Shown: positions 16,777 through 26,438, counted from the first letter of the stretch. The stretch is 64,000 nt of DNA from Hephaestia sp. MAHUQ-44 (GCF_023806085.1 NZ_JAMSLX010000004.1:124001-188000), one strand, 5' to 3'. The notes: generated from the letters alone by a model not told the origin. Numbers and translations: made by a program.

Positions 16777-18251
16777 CGCTCAGCCTCGAAGGAATCGCCA
16801 AGACCTTCCCCAACGGCACCGTTGCGCTGCGCGGGGTCGATCTGGTGCTGGCGCCGGGCCGTGTCCACGGTCTGCTCGGTGCGAACGGTGCGGGCAAATC
16901 GACGCTGATCAAGATTCTGGCGGGCGCGCTCGCGCCGACCGCCGGGACGATTCGGCGCGACGATCAGGTCGTGCGCTGGTCGACCCCGCGCGGTGCCAAG
17001 GCGGCGGGAGTCGCGACGATTTACCAGCACATCCCGCTGGTGCCGACGCTGAGCGCGCTCGAGAATATCCTGCTCGACGATGGCGGCTGGCGGCGCCGGC
17101 GCGCCGATGCGCGCGCGCGGATTGCGTCGCTGGTCGCGTCGCTGGGCACGCCGTTCCCGCTCGATACGCCCGTCGGCGAGCTGCCGATCGGCGCGCGGCA
17201 GATGGTGGCGATCACGCAGGCGCTGGCCTCTGGCGCCGAGGTCGTGGTGATGGACGAGCCCACCGCGTCGCTCGCCGGGCACGAGCGCGAGCGCGTCTAT
17301 GCGACGATCCGTCGCCTCGCCGCCGAGGGCAAAGCGGTATTGTTCGTCTCGCATTTCATCGACGAGATCATGGCGCTGACCGACGAAGTGACGGTGCTGC
17401 GCGATGGCCGCACCGTGCTTCATGCCGAGACCGCCGGGCTTGAGCCGCAGGCGATTGCCGCCGCGATCGCGGGCCGATCGGTGACCGCGCTCGAACGCCC
17501 CGCGGTCGCGCGGACGCCGGGGGCGCCGGTGCTCGAGCTGCGCGATGTCGCCTCGCCGGGCAAGCTCGCGCCGACCAGTCTGACGCTGCGCGCGGGCGAA
17601 ATCCTCGGGCTCGCGGGAACGCTGGGTTCGGGGCGAAGCGAATTGCTGCACGCGATCTTCGGTGCCGATCCGGCGGCGACGGGCGCGGTGCTGCTCGATG
17701 GCGCGCCGGTGGGGCGCTGGCCCGACGAGGCGGTCGCCGCCGGGATCGCGCTGGTGCCCGAGGATCGCGCGAGCCAGGGCTATGTGCCCTTGCTGACGCT
17801 CGCCGAAAACATCGCCCTCCCGCACGCCACCGGGCTGTTGTTCGATGTCGAGGCCGATCGTGTTGCCGCCGAGGCCGCGATCGAACGGCTGGCGATCAAG
17901 ACGCCGGGCGCCGATGCACTGCCGGGCGAGCTTTCGGGCGGCAACGCGCAAAAGGTGGTGATCGCCAAATGGCTGGCACCGACCACGCGCGTGCTGCTGC
18001 TCGATGAGCCCACCGCCGGGATCGACATCGGCGCGCGTACCGACATCCTCCGTCTCGTGCGCACCCTTGCCGATGACGGCCTGCCCGTGATCCTCGTCTC
18101 GTCCGAGTTCGAGGAACTGCTCGCGATCTGCGATCGGTTGCTGGTGCTGCGCGATGGCGCGGTGATCGGCGAGGCCGATCCGGCGACGAGCACCGAATCC
18201 GATCTTATCCTCATGACCGGGGGCGGCGCCCCTCTGGGAGCCGCTGCATGA
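16770..18251 (+). CDS. Sugar ABC transporter ATPase, RbsA/XylG type (two ABC domains)
   Basis: 493 aa, the usual length for the family. The first nucleotide-binding domain has Walker A GANGAGKST (near residue 40), signature ELPIGARQM and Walker B VVVMDEPTAS. The second has a degenerate P-loop GTLGSGRSELL, signature LSGGNAQK and VLLLDEPTAGID. This tandem arrangement with one degenerate site is typical of ribose/xylose importers. The start is the ATG at 16770, which overlaps the end of the binding-protein gene; longer open frames upstream are shadows. It powers uptake with the permease at 18248. Confidence 0.93.
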   Translation: MVTLSLEGIAKTFPNGTVALRGVDLVLAPGRVHGLLGANGAGKSTLIKILAGALAPTAGTIRRDDQVVRWSTPRGAKAAGVATIYQHIPLVPTLSALENILLDDGGWRRRRADARARIASLVASLGTPFPLDTPVGELPIGARQMVAITQALASGAEVVVMDEPTASLAGHERERVYATIRRLAAEGKAVLFVSHFIDEIMALTDEVTVLRDGRTVLHAETAGLEPQAIAAAIAGRSVTALERPAVARTPGAPVLELRDVASPGKLAPTSLTLRAGEILGLAGTLGSGRSELLHAIFGADPAATGAVLLDGAPVGRWPDEAVAAGIALVPEDRASQGYVPLLTLAENIALPHATGLLFDVEADRVAAEAAIERLAIKTPGADALPGELSGGNAQKVVIAKWLAPTTRVLLLDEPTAGIDIGARTDILRLVRTLADDGLPVILVSSEFEELLAICDRLLVLRDGAVIGEADPATSTESDLILMTGGGAPLGAAA

Positions 18252-19387
18252 CCGACTGGCGACGTATCTTCAGCCTGCGTGAGGCGGGCGTCTATTATGC
18301 CTTGCTGCTGTTGCTCGGCGTGCTTGCCGCGCTTGCGGCGGCGCGCGGGCTGCCGCCCTATCTGTCGGGGCAGAACCTCGGCAACATCGCTTATCAGGCG
18401 TCGCTGGTCGGGATCATGGGCGTCGCGATGACGGTGATGCTTATTACCGGCGCGTTCGATCTGTCGGTGGCGTCGGTGGCCGCGCTGGCGGCGGCGGTGC
18501 TGGTCGGGCTGGCGGGGCAGATCGGGTTCGTGCCCGCCGCTTTTGCGGCTTTGGCGGTCGCCGCGACGATCGGCCTCATCAACGGCGCGATCGTCCAGTT
18601 CGTCGGGATCAATGCGTTCATCGTCACGCTGGGCACGCTGACCGCGGTACGCGGGCTGGTGCTGATTCTCACCGACGGCCGCTCGCTGATGGTCGAGCAG
18701 CCCGAGGTGCTGGCGCAGATGCTCGCGTTTGAGAGCACGCGCGTGCCGCTGTTCTGGCCGTTGTTGGCGCTGGGGGCGGCGTTGGTCGTGCTCGGGCTGG
18801 TCAAGCGGCGGCCGTTCGTGGCGGTGGGCGGCGCGGTGCTCGGCGCGCTCGCGCTGGTGGCGGGCGCCGGTTTCAATGTGGCGGCACCGGTGGTCTATCT
18901 CGCCGGGTTCACCGCGTTGCTCTGGTTCGTGCTCGGCTTCACCGTGATCGGCCGCCGCCTCTATGCGGTGGGCGGCAATCCCGAGGCCGCGCGGCTGTCG
19001 GGGATCAACGTCCATGCCTATCGGCTCGGCGCGTTCGTGCTGTCGAGCGTTGCGGCCGGTTTCGCGGGCGTGCTGTTCGGCTGCCGGCTCGGCGCGATCA
19101 ACCCGACCGCGCTTCAGGGCACCGAACTGACCGTGATCGCCGCGGCGATCCTCGGCGGCACCTCGCTGTTCGGCGGCGCGGGCAGCGTGGTCAAGACGGT
19201 GGTCGGCGCCTTGCTGCTGTTCACGCTGACCAACGGCTTCAACATCCTCAATCTCGGCGCCAATTATCAGGGGCTGATCGAGGGCGTGGTCGTCGTCGCG
19301 GCCGCCGCGATCTACACGCTCGGCGCGGAACGTCGCCGCGCCCGCCCGACCACGCCCGAGGTGACGCCCGCTGAGGTGGCGGCATGA
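18248..19387 (+). CDS. Sugar ABC transporter permease, RbsC type
   Basis: 379 aa, strongly hydrophobic, with about 10 membrane segments. Family motifs include GIMGVAMTVMLITGAFDLSVASVAAL near the N-terminus, NGAIVQFVGINAFIVTLGT and the C-terminal GRRLYAVGGNPEAARLSGINV followed by ILGGTSLFGGAGSV. It overlaps the ATPase gene by 4 bp (ATGA) and the following SBP-like gene by 4 bp. It completes a ribose-type importer. The short basic tail ERRRARPTTPEV is cytosolic. Confidence 0.92.
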   Translation: MTDWRRIFSLREAGVYYALLLLLGVLAALAAARGLPPYLSGQNLGNIAYQASLVGIMGVAMTVMLITGAFDLSVASVAALAAAVLVGLAGQIGFVPAAFAALAVAATIGLINGAIVQFVGINAFIVTLGTLTAVRGLVLILTDGRSLMVEQPEVLAQMLAFESTRVPLFWPLLALGAALVVLGLVKRRPFVAVGGAVLGALALVAGAGFNVAAPVVYLAGFTALLWFVLGFTVIGRRLYAVGGNPEAARLSGINVHAYRLGAFVLSSVAAGFAGVLFGCRLGAINPTALQGTELTVIAAAILGGTSLFGGAGSVVKTVVGALLLFTLTNGFNILNLGANYQGLIEGVVVVAAAAIYTLGAERRRARPTTPEVTPAEVAA

Positions 19388-20574
19388 CCGAGACGCTGCG
19401 CATCGCCGTCCGCAAGTTCGATCCGTTCGAAAGCGCCATCCAGAAGCAGTTCGCCGATTTCGTCGCGACGACCGGCGCCGACGCGCGGTTGGAAGCGGTG
19501 GCGATGGATCTGAACCCATTGCACGAAGCGGCGATCGGCACGCGCGGCCTCGCGACCGGCGCCTGGGACATCGCGTTCATGGCGACCGATTGGCTCGCCG
19601 AGGCGCAGGCCGATGGCTTGCTGGAGGATTTGACGCCGCACATGGCCCGCGCGCCCGTCGCCGATTTTCCCGAGGCGTGGAGCCCGTCGCTCACGACGAT
19701 GCAGCGCTTTGGTGGTGGCTTCTGGGGGATGCCCTATCACGACGGCCCCGAATGCCTGATCTATCGCAAGGATCTGCTCGACGCCGCCGGCATCGCGGTG
19801 CCCGCGACATGGGATGAGTTCCACGCTGCGGCGCGCGCGCTGCACGCGCCCGATCGCGACCAATATGGCACCGTGCTCGCGCTGTTCCCCGATGGGCACA
19901 ACAGCTTCTACGATTTCTGCATCCACATCTGGTCGCGCGGCGGCGAGCCGTTCACCGCCGATGGCCGCCCCGCGTTCACCTCGCCCCAGGCGCATCAGGC
20001 GCTCGATTTCCTGCGGATGCTCGCGGCGGATAGCAGTGCGATGGCGCCGGGCGCACGCGACCTCGACAGCGTCAAATCGGGGCTGCTGTTCGCCGAGGGC
20101 AAGGTCGCGTTGATGGCGAACTGGTTCGGCTTCGCCGCTTATGCCGATACGTCGCCCGACAGTCGCGTGAAGGGGCTGGTCGATGTTGCGCCCTTGCCTG
20201 CCGGGCCGGGCGGGCGCAGCGTCTCGCTCAACGTGTTCTGGGTGCTGACGATCGGCAGCGGTTCGCCGCGCAAGCAACTGGCGTGGGATTTCCTGCGCCA
20301 CTGCGCGACCGCGCCGATGGACAAGCTCACCACCACCGAAGGCGCGATCGGGGTGCGCAAATCGACCTGGGCCGATCCCGAGGTCAATGGCGACGTGCCT
20401 TATTATCACCGGCTCGACTGGCTGCACGAACATGCCCGCGAAATGCCGCTGACGCCGAAGCTCGCCGAGATGTCGCACATCGTCGACGACATGCTGACCG
20501 CCGCGGTGACGGGCGATGCGCCCACCGCCAATCTGCTCGCGCAGGCACAGGCGCGCGCCGAGGCGCTGGCATGA
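19384..20574 (+). CDS. Second signal-less SBP-fold protein, cytosolic
   Basis: 396 aa. The sequence has the type-2 binding-protein pattern of family-1 solute-binding proteins: WDIAFMATDWLAEAQADGLLEDLTPH, GMPYHDGPECLIYRKDLLDAAGIAVPATWDEFHAAARAL, LLFAEGKVALMANWFGFAAYA, SVSLNVFWVLTIGSGSPRKQLAWDFLRH. It starts directly at the first beta strand (MTETLRIAVRKFDPFES) with no signal peptide; the start codon overlaps the permease stop, leaving no room for one. It is therefore not a normal periplasmic receptor, and the operon already encodes an exported one. A paralogous role to the protein at 12947 is likely, but function is unknown. Confidence 0.75.
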   Translation: MTETLRIAVRKFDPFESAIQKQFADFVATTGADARLEAVAMDLNPLHEAAIGTRGLATGAWDIAFMATDWLAEAQADGLLEDLTPHMARAPVADFPEAWSPSLTTMQRFGGGFWGMPYHDGPECLIYRKDLLDAAGIAVPATWDEFHAAARALHAPDRDQYGTVLALFPDGHNSFYDFCIHIWSRGGEPFTADGRPAFTSPQAHQALDFLRMLAADSSAMAPGARDLDSVKSGLLFAEGKVALMANWFGFAAYADTSPDSRVKGLVDVAPLPAGPGGRSVSLNVFWVLTIGSGSPRKQLAWDFLRHCATAPMDKLTTTEGAIGVRKSTWADPEVNGDVPYYHRLDWLHEHAREMPLTPKLAEMSHIVDDMLTAAVTGDAPTANLLAQAQARAEALA

Positions 20575-21632
20575 GCACGCCGGGCCAGTCCTTGCGCCAA
20601 CATTGGCCGATGCCGTCGCAGCCCCGGCCGATCGTGGTCATCGGCACCGGCGGGATCGTCAAGGACGCGCATCTGCCCGCCTATCGCAAGGCGGGCTTTG
20701 CCGTTGCCGGGTTGTACGATCAGGATCGTGCGCGTGCCGAAGCGCTGGCGGGCGAATGGGGCATCGAGACGGTGTTCGACACGCTCGAACAGGCGGCTGC
20801 CGCCGACGCGGTGTTCGATGTCGCCGCGCCGCCGGTCGCGCATGTCGCTATCCTTTCGGCGCTGCCCGAAGGGGCGGCGGTGCTGCTGCAAAAGCCGATG
20901 GGGCTCGATCTCGCCGACGCCAGCGCGATCCGCGACGTGTGCCGCGCACGGCGGCTGACCGCCTCGGTCAATTTCCAGCTGCGCTATTCGGCGATGATGC
21001 TCGCGGTGGCCGATGCGATCGCGCGCGGGCAGCTTGGCGAGCTGGTCGAGATCGAGGTCCATCTCAACCTCGTCACGCCGTGGCATCTGTTCCCGCATCT
21101 GATTCCCAATCCGCGTGTCGAGATCGTGTCGCACTCGATCCATTATCTCGACACTATCCGCGCGCTGGCGGGCGACCCCAAGGGCGTGTTCGCGCGCAGC
21201 TATGCACACCCGTCGAGCCAGTTGTCGGATACGCGCACCACGGCGATCCTCGATTATGACGCGCCGCTGCGCGCGACGCTGTCGATCAACCATCACCACG
21301 ATTTCGGTCGCCGCTTTCAGGACGCGTCGTTCCGCATCGAGGGCAGCGAGGGCGCGATGATGGTCAAGCTCGGGCTGCTGCTCGATTACCCGACCGGCGA
21401 ACCCGACGAACTGTGGTTCGCGCGCCGTGGTGGCCCCTGGGAACAGGTTCCGCTCGACGGGGCGTGGTTCCCCGACGCCTTTATCGGCCCGATGGCCAAT
21501 CTCCAGCGCTTCGCCGCGGGCGAGGACGATCGCCTTGCGACCGCAGTCGAGGATGGCTGGAAGACGATGGCGCTGGTCGAAGCCTGTTACCGCGCGGCTG
21601 CCCAGCCCGCTTTCCCGATTCCCACCGAATGA
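20571..21632 (+). CDS. Gfo/Idh/MocA family sugar oxidoreductase
   Basis: 353 aa. A Rossmann domain (PIVVIGTGGIVKDAHLPAYRKAGF) is followed by LLQKPMGLDLADA, where the usual EKP motif is QKP, and a C-terminal substrate domain with RVEIVSHSIHYLDTIR supplying a His-rich motif like the catalytic HxxD/H of the family. The protein would be an NAD(P)-dependent dehydrogenase for a sugar or sugar derivative. It overlaps the SBP-like gene by 4 bp and is followed by an SDR. D-apiose dehydrogenase belongs to this superfamily, so this is one candidate for that missing step, but equally it could act on the substrate of the CoA-transferase system. Confidence 0.83.
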   Translation: MSTPGQSLRQHWPMPSQPRPIVVIGTGGIVKDAHLPAYRKAGFAVAGLYDQDRARAEALAGEWGIETVFDTLEQAAAADAVFDVAAPPVAHVAILSALPEGAAVLLQKPMGLDLADASAIRDVCRARRLTASVNFQLRYSAMMLAVADAIARGQLGELVEIEVHLNLVTPWHLFPHLIPNPRVEIVSHSIHYLDTIRALAGDPKGVFARSYAHPSSQLSDTRTTAILDYDAPLRATLSINHHHDFGRRFQDASFRIEGSEGAMMVKLGLLLDYPTGEPDELWFARRGGPWEQVPLDGAWFPDAFIGPMANLQRFAAGEDDRLATAVEDGWKTMALVEACYRAAAQPAFPIPTE

Positions 21633-21646
21633 ACGAAGGACTCCAC

Positions 21647-22375
21647 GTGACACATCTTTCCGGCAAGACTGCGCTTGTGACCGCCGCCGCGCAGGGCATC
21701 GGCCGCTCGTCGGTGCTCGCGCTGGCGGCCGCCGGCGCCCGCGTGATCGCGACCGACATCAACGCGGCGGCGCTTGAAGGCCTCGCGAGCGATACCATCA
21801 CCACGCTTCGGCTCGACGTGCTCGATCCCGCCGCGATCGCCTCGGTGGTCGGCGGCGCGGGCGATATCGACATCCTCTTCAACTGCGCGGGCGTGGTCCA
21901 TGGCGGCGGGTTGCTCGAGGCGACCGATGCCGATCTCGATTTCGCCTATGAACTCAACGTCAAGGCGATGACGCGGATGTGCCGCGCGGTGCTGCCGGGG
22001 ATGCTCGCGAAGGGCGATGGCGCAATCATCAACATGGCCTCGGTCGCTTCCAGCGTGAAGGGCGTGCCCAACCGCTTCGTCTACGGCGTTACCAAGGCGG
22101 CGGTGATCGGGCTCACCAAGGCGATCGCCGCCGATTATGTCGGCCAGGGCATCCGCTGCAACGCGATCTGCCCGGGCACGGTCGAAACGCCGTCACTCAA
22201 CGAGCGGCTGGCCGAGCAAGGCGATTACGAGGCCACCCGCGCGGCGTTCGTCGCGCGCCAGCCGATCGGCCGGATCGGCACGCCCGAGGAGATCGCCGAT
22301 CTCGTCGTCTACCTCGCCGGGGCGACCTATACGACCGGCCAGATCCACAATATCGACGGCGGATGGTCGATATGA
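21647..22375 (+). CDS. SDR oxidoreductase, 2-keto-3-deoxy-L-fuconate dehydrogenase/DHRS6-like
   Basis: 242 aa from the GTG at 21647, chosen because GAAGGA lies 7 nt before it and the family N-terminus (HLSGKTALVTAAAQGIGRS) follows at once; an ATG at 21629 is the alternative. The Rossmann TAAAQGIG motif, the NCAG motif, catalytic Ser in NMASVASSV and YGVTK are present. The stretch GIRCNAICPGTVETPSLNERLAEQGDYEATRAAFVARQPIGR is characteristic of the DHRS6-like branch that includes bacterial 2-keto-3-deoxy-L-fuconate dehydrogenase. It may act on a deoxy sugar acid. L-fucose dehydrogenase and L-fuconate dehydratase are not in the window. It overlaps the following GH42 by 4 bp. Confidence 0.8.
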   Translation: MTHLSGKTALVTAAAQGIGRSSVLALAAAGARVIATDINAAALEGLASDTITTLRLDVLDPAAIASVVGGAGDIDILFNCAGVVHGGGLLEATDADLDFAYELNVKAMTRMCRAVLPGMLAKGDGAIINMASVASSVKGVPNRFVYGVTKAAVIGLTKAIAADYVGQGIRCNAICPGTVETPSLNERLAEQGDYEATRAAFVARQPIGRIGTPEEIADLVVYLAGATYTTGQIHNIDGGWSI

Positions 22376-24444
22376 AGCGACTGTTGCTCGCGACCGCCGC
22401 GCTGATGCTCGCGGCGCCGCTGCCCGTGGCGGCGGATACGGTCGCGCCGGCCGGGCAGCAGCAGTTCGACCGGTTGTGGCTCGGCTCGGCCTGGTATCCC
22501 GAGCAATGGCCCGAGGAACGCTGGGCCGAAGACCTGCGGCTGATGAAGGCGCACGGCGCCAACGTCGTGCGGATCGGCGAATTCGCATGGAGCCGGATGG
22601 AGCCCACCGAAGGCGCGTATGACATGAGCTGGCTGGTCCGCGCGGTTCGCCTCGCGGCCAAATACGACATCAAGGTCGTGATCGGCACCCCCACCGATAC
22701 GCCGCCGGCGTGGATGACGCAGAAATATCCCGAGGTGCTGCGCATCGACGGTGACGGCAAGCGGCTCGGCCACGGCGGGCGTCGCCAGTTCTCGATCTCG
22801 TCCAAACTGTACCGGCAGTTCAGCCGCGACATCGTGTCGCATATGGCGGACGCGCTGGGGCACGAACCCAACGTCATGGGCTGGCAGATCGGCAACGAAT
22901 ATACCGACGAAAGCTATGATCCCGATGCGCAGGGTGCGTGGGTTGCGTGGCTCAAGCAGCGCTTTGGCACGCTCGACAAGCTCAACGCGGCGTGGACCAC
23001 CGATTATTGGTCGCAGACCTATAACGCCTGGGATCAGGTGCCCTTCAATACCGAGAAGGGCAATCCGGGGCTGATGCTCGAGCAGAAGCGCTTCATCACC
23101 AGCCAATGGGTCGATTTTCAGAAGAACCAGCTCGATGTGCTGCGCGCGCGCGTGGCGCCGTCGCAATTCATCACCACCAATCTGGGCGGGCTCGGCTGGG
23201 CCAACAAGTTCGATCGCTACGAAATCAACCGCGATCTCGATTTCACCTCGTGGGACAATTACGTCGGCACCGGCCATTTGCAGGCCTATCGCAACGGCGC
23301 CTCGCACGATCTGGTGCGCGGGTGGAAGCGCAAGAATTTCTGGGTGATGGAAATCCAGCCCGGCTTCGTGAACTGGGCGCCGGTCAGCAACATGCTCTAT
23401 CCCGGCGAGACGCGGGCGATGGCGTGGCAGGCGATCGGGCACGGCTCCGACGGCATCCTTTATTGGCAGTGGCGCAACGCGCTCAACGGGCAGGAGACGC
23501 TCCACGGCTCGCTGCTCGGCGCCGATGGCAAGCCGCTGCCGGTCTATGACGAAGTCGTCCAGATCGGGCGCGACATGGCCAAGGCCTCGCCGGTGCTCGC
23601 GGGCACGCATCCGGTGTCGCCGGTGGCGATCCTTCAGGATTATCCGAGCCGCTGGGCGATCGATTTCCAGATGCAGCACAAGGATTACGACCAGATCGGA
23701 GTGCTGCTCGATTATTACCGGCCGCTCAAGGACGCGCTGGGCGCGGTCGATATCGTCGAGGCGGCCGGGCCGCTAGATCGCTACAAGCTGGTCGTCGCGC
23801 CGAGCCTGAACATCATCACCGACGAACAAGCGGCGAAATTCGCCGCTTATGTCAAATCCGGCGGCAACCTCATCCTCGGGCCGCGCTCGGGGATGAAGGA
23901 CGAGTACAACCGCCTCGATCCGGTCCGGCAGCCGGGGCCGCTCGCCGACTTGCTCGGCGGCCACGTCGAGCAATATTACGCGCTCGACGAAACGGTGGCG
24001 GTGGGTGACGGCACGGCGACGATCTGGGCCGAGCGGCTGGCCGCGACCGCGCCCGATACCGAAACAATGCTCACCTACGGCAAGAGCAATGGCTGGCTCG
24101 ACGGGCGCCCCGCAGTCATCCGCCGCAGCGTCGGCAAGGGCACGATCACCTATGTCGGCGCGCTGGTCGACGACAAGGTGATGAAGCAATTGATCGACGG
24201 CGCGCTGACGCACGCCGGGGTGGCGCGCGATTTCGCGATGCCCGAGGACGTCGAACTGATGACCCGCGAGGGCAAGGACCGCCGCGTCTTCATCCTCATC
24301 AACCATGGGCGTGAGACCCGCTCGGTCGCGCTGCCGCGGCCGATGGCCGATGTGCTCGGCAAGGGTAAGGTCTCCACGCTGACGCTGGCGCCCGAAGGCG
24401 TCGCCGTTCTTTCAGAAAGGGTTTCCGATGCTGCTCGAAAATAA
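22372..24444 (+). CDS. GH42-family beta-galactosidase/alpha-L-arabinopyranosidase-type, copy 1
   Basis: 690 aa with a Sec signal (LAAPLPVAAD). The GH42 barrel begins LGSAWYPEQWPEERWAEDLRLMKAHGANVVRIGEFAWSRMEP. The acid/base is Glu176 in GWQIGNEYTD and the nucleophile Glu327 in FWVMEIQPGFVNW. A trimerisation/Rossmann-like middle domain and a C-terminal beta domain follow. The enzyme should remove terminal beta-galactose or alpha-L-arabinopyranose in the periplasm. Its ATG overlaps the SDR stop and its end overlaps the L-rhamnose dehydrogenase start by 17 bp. It is a paralogue of the gene at 41575. Confidence 0.88.
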   Translation: MKRLLLATAALMLAAPLPVAADTVAPAGQQQFDRLWLGSAWYPEQWPEERWAEDLRLMKAHGANVVRIGEFAWSRMEPTEGAYDMSWLVRAVRLAAKYDIKVVIGTPTDTPPAWMTQKYPEVLRIDGDGKRLGHGGRRQFSISSKLYRQFSRDIVSHMADALGHEPNVMGWQIGNEYTDESYDPDAQGAWVAWLKQRFGTLDKLNAAWTTDYWSQTYNAWDQVPFNTEKGNPGLMLEQKRFITSQWVDFQKNQLDVLRARVAPSQFITTNLGGLGWANKFDRYEINRDLDFTSWDNYVGTGHLQAYRNGASHDLVRGWKRKNFWVMEIQPGFVNWAPVSNMLYPGETRAMAWQAIGHGSDGILYWQWRNALNGQETLHGSLLGADGKPLPVYDEVVQIGRDMAKASPVLAGTHPVSPVAILQDYPSRWAIDFQMQHKDYDQIGVLLDYYRPLKDALGAVDIVEAAGPLDRYKLVVAPSLNIITDEQAAKFAAYVKSGGNLILGPRSGMKDEYNRLDPVRQPGPLADLLGGHVEQYYALDETVAVGDGTATIWAERLAATAPDTETMLTYGKSNGWLDGRPAVIRRSVGKGTITYVGALVDDKVMKQLIDGALTHAGVARDFAMPEDVELMTREGKDRRVFILINHGRETRSVALPRPMADVLGKGKVSTLTLAPEGVAVLSERVSDAARK

Positions 24445-25189
24445 GGTCGTTCTCGTCACCGGCGCGTCGGCGGGGATCGGCCGCGCGGTCGCGATCGGCT
24501 GCGCGCGCCACGGCGCCGACGTCGCCATCAATTTCGGCCGTGATACCGCCGGTGCGGCTGCCGCCGTCGCCGCGATCGAGGCACTGGGGCGCAAGGCCGT
24601 CGCGATCCAGGGCGATGTTGCCGAGCCAGCGACCGCAACCGCGTTCGTCGAGGGCGCGGTGGCGGCGCTGGGGCGTGTCGACGCGTTCGTCAACAACGCC
24701 GGCATCTGCCCGTTCCACGCCTTTCTCGATATGCCCGTCGAGACGTTCGAGCGGACGATGCGCGTCAACATGCACGGCGCCTATTTCATGGTCCAGGCCG
24801 CGGCGAACCAGATGGTGAAGCAGGGCGACGGCGGGTCGATCATCGCGATGTCGTCGATCTCGGCGCTGGTCGGCGGCGAATATCAGACGCATTATACGCC
24901 GACCAAGGCGGGCGTGCTGTCGCTGATGCAATCGTGCGCGATCGCGCTGGGCAAGCACGGCATCCGCTGCAACGCGCTGCTGCCGGGCACCATCCTGACC
25001 GACATCAACAAGGACGATCTCGCGGATACGGACAAGCGAACGTACATGGAAAAGCGGATCCCGCTGGGCCGTCTTGGCGCGCCCGACGATCTGGTCGGCC
25101 CCACGGTGTTCCTCGCCTCCGATCTCGCGCGCTATGTCACCGGTGCGTCGATGCTGGTCGACGGCGGCATGTTCGTGAACCTCCAATGA
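24428..25189 (+). CDS. L-rhamnose 1-dehydrogenase (SDR)
   Basis: 253 aa. A classical [18 protein letters not shown], catalytic Ser in [10 protein letters not shown] and YTPTKAG. The segments [49 protein letters not shown] and the C-terminus [18 protein letters not shown] closely match characterised NAD(P)-dependent L-rhamnose dehydrogenases of Azotobacter and Sphingomonas. It oxidises L-rhamnose to L-rhamnono-lactone, the first step of the non-phosphorylative pathway completed by the genes at 26569-30346. It is preceded by GAAAGG and overlaps GH42. The next gene, LldD, overlaps its end by 4 bp. Confidence 0.9.
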   Translation: MLLENKVVLVTGASAGIGRAVAIGCARHGADVAINFGRDTAGAAAAVAAIEALGRKAVAIQGDVAEPATATAFVEGAVAALGRVDAFVNNAGICPFHAFLDMPVETFERTMRVNMHGAYFMVQAAANQMVKQGDGGSIIAMSSISALVGGEYQTHYTPTKAGVLSLMQSCAIALGKHGIRCNALLPGTILTDINKDDLADTDKRTYMEKRIPLGRLGAPDDLVGPTVFLASDLARYVTGASMLVDGGMFVNLQ

Positions 25190-26346
25190 GCAAAGCCGCC
25201 TCCACGCTCGACTATCGCACGCTGGCGAAACGGCGGCTGCCGCACTTCCTGTTCGAATATATCGACGGGGGGTCGTATGACGAGGTGACGCTCAAGCGCA
25301 ACGTCGCCGATCTCCGGGCGGTTGCGCTTCGCCAGCGCGTGCTCACCGATGCCTCGGGGCTCGATCTGTCGACCGAATTGTTCGGGCAGAAAATGGCGCT
25401 GCCGGTGGCGCTCGCACCGATCGGCCTCGCCGGCATGAATGCGCGGCGCGGCGAGGTGCAAGCCGCGCGCGCGGCCGAGGCCAAGGGCATCCCCTTCTGC
25501 CTGTCGACCGTATCGGCGTGTCCGCTCGACGAAGTGGCGGCGGGCACCACCGAGCCGTTCTGGTTCCAGCTCTACATGATCCGCGATCGCGCGTTCATGC
25601 GTACGCTGCTCGCTAAGGCCAAGGCGCTGGGCTGCACCGCGCTGGTGTTCACCGTCGATATGCCGGTGCCGGGTACGCGCTATCGCGATTATCGCTCGGG
25701 GCTGGCAGGTGCTGCGGGCATGTTCGGCGCGATGCGGCGGACGTGGCAGGCGGTCAAGCGCCCCGGCTGGGCGTGGGATGTCGGCGTCAACGGTCGTCCG
25801 CACAGTCTGGGCAATGTCGCGCCAGTGCTCGGCGAAAAATCGGGGCTGGAGGATTTCTTCGCCTGGATGGGCAACAATTTCGATCCGTCGATCTCGTGGA
25901 AGGATCTCGATTTCATCCGCGCCGAATGGGACGGGCCGCTGATCATCAAGGGTATTCTCGATCCTGAGGATGCGCGTGAGGCCGCGGCGATCGGTGCCGA
26001 TGGCATCATCGTGTCGAACCATGGCGGGCGCCAGCTCGATGGTGTGCTGTCGTCGGCGCAGGCGCTGCCGCCGATCGCCGACGCGGTGGCGGATCGGCTG
26101 ACGGTGCTGGCCGATGGCGGTATCCGATCGGGGCTTGATGTCGTGCGGATGCTCGCCTTGGGCGCGAAGGGTGTGCTGCTCGGCCGGATCTGGGCCTATG
26201 CGCTCGCAGCGCGCGGCGAGGCCGGAGTGACCCATATGCTCAGCTTGATCGAAGCCGAAATGCGCGTTGCGATGACGCTGACCGGCGCCACCAGCATCGC
26301 CAAAATCGATCGGACGATTCTGGCCACGCAGCGGCACGGCGGATGA
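25186..26346 (+). CDS. lldD: FMN-dependent L-lactate dehydrogenase (LldD-type)
   Basis: 386 aa, the normal length for the alpha-hydroxy-acid dehydrogenase family. Motifs include [11 protein letters not shown], the FMN-site [12 protein letters not shown], the FWFQLYM strand, [19 protein letters not shown], and the active-site block [11 protein letters not shown] (catalytic His) plus LADGGIRSG. It oxidises L-lactate to pyruvate and passes electrons to the quinone pool. The L-rhamnose pathway next door yields L-lactate plus pyruvate, so the position at the end of this operon and just before the rhamnonate operon makes biochemical sense. Confidence 0.93.
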   Translation: MSKAASTLDYRTLAKRRLPHFLFEYIDGGSYDEVTLKRNVADLRAVALRQRVLTDASGLDLSTELFGQKMALPVALAPIGLAGMNARRGEVQAARAAEAKGIPFCLSTVSACPLDEVAAGTTEPFWFQLYMIRDRAFMRTLLAKAKALGCTALVFTVDMPVPGTRYRDYRSGLAGAAGMFGAMRRTWQAVKRPGWAWDVGVNGRPHSLGNVAPVLGEKSGLEDFFAWMGNNFDPSISWKDLDFIRAEWDGPLIIKGILDPEDAREAAAIGADGIIVSNHGGRQLDGVLSSAQALPPIADAVADRLTVLADGGIRSGLDVVRMLALGAKGVLLGRIWAYALAARGEAGVTHMLSLIEAEMRVAMTLTGATSIAKIDRTILATQRHGG

Positions 26347-26420
26347 GTCGATGAGGGGTGACGAGCGTCATCGTCGTGTAGCGCCGAGCCGGGGCATGGC
26401 TGCGACGCGACCACGATAGA

Positions 26421-26438
26421 TATAATATTACTATTCTA
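26421..26438. promoter_or_regulatory. Imperfect AT-rich palindrome, candidate operator 1
   Basis: TATAATATTACTATTCTA resembles the perfect palindrome about 98 bp downstream (26519-26536), with the same left half. Two such sites before one operon would fit cooperative repressor binding or DNA looping. This is inference. Confidence 0.4.
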
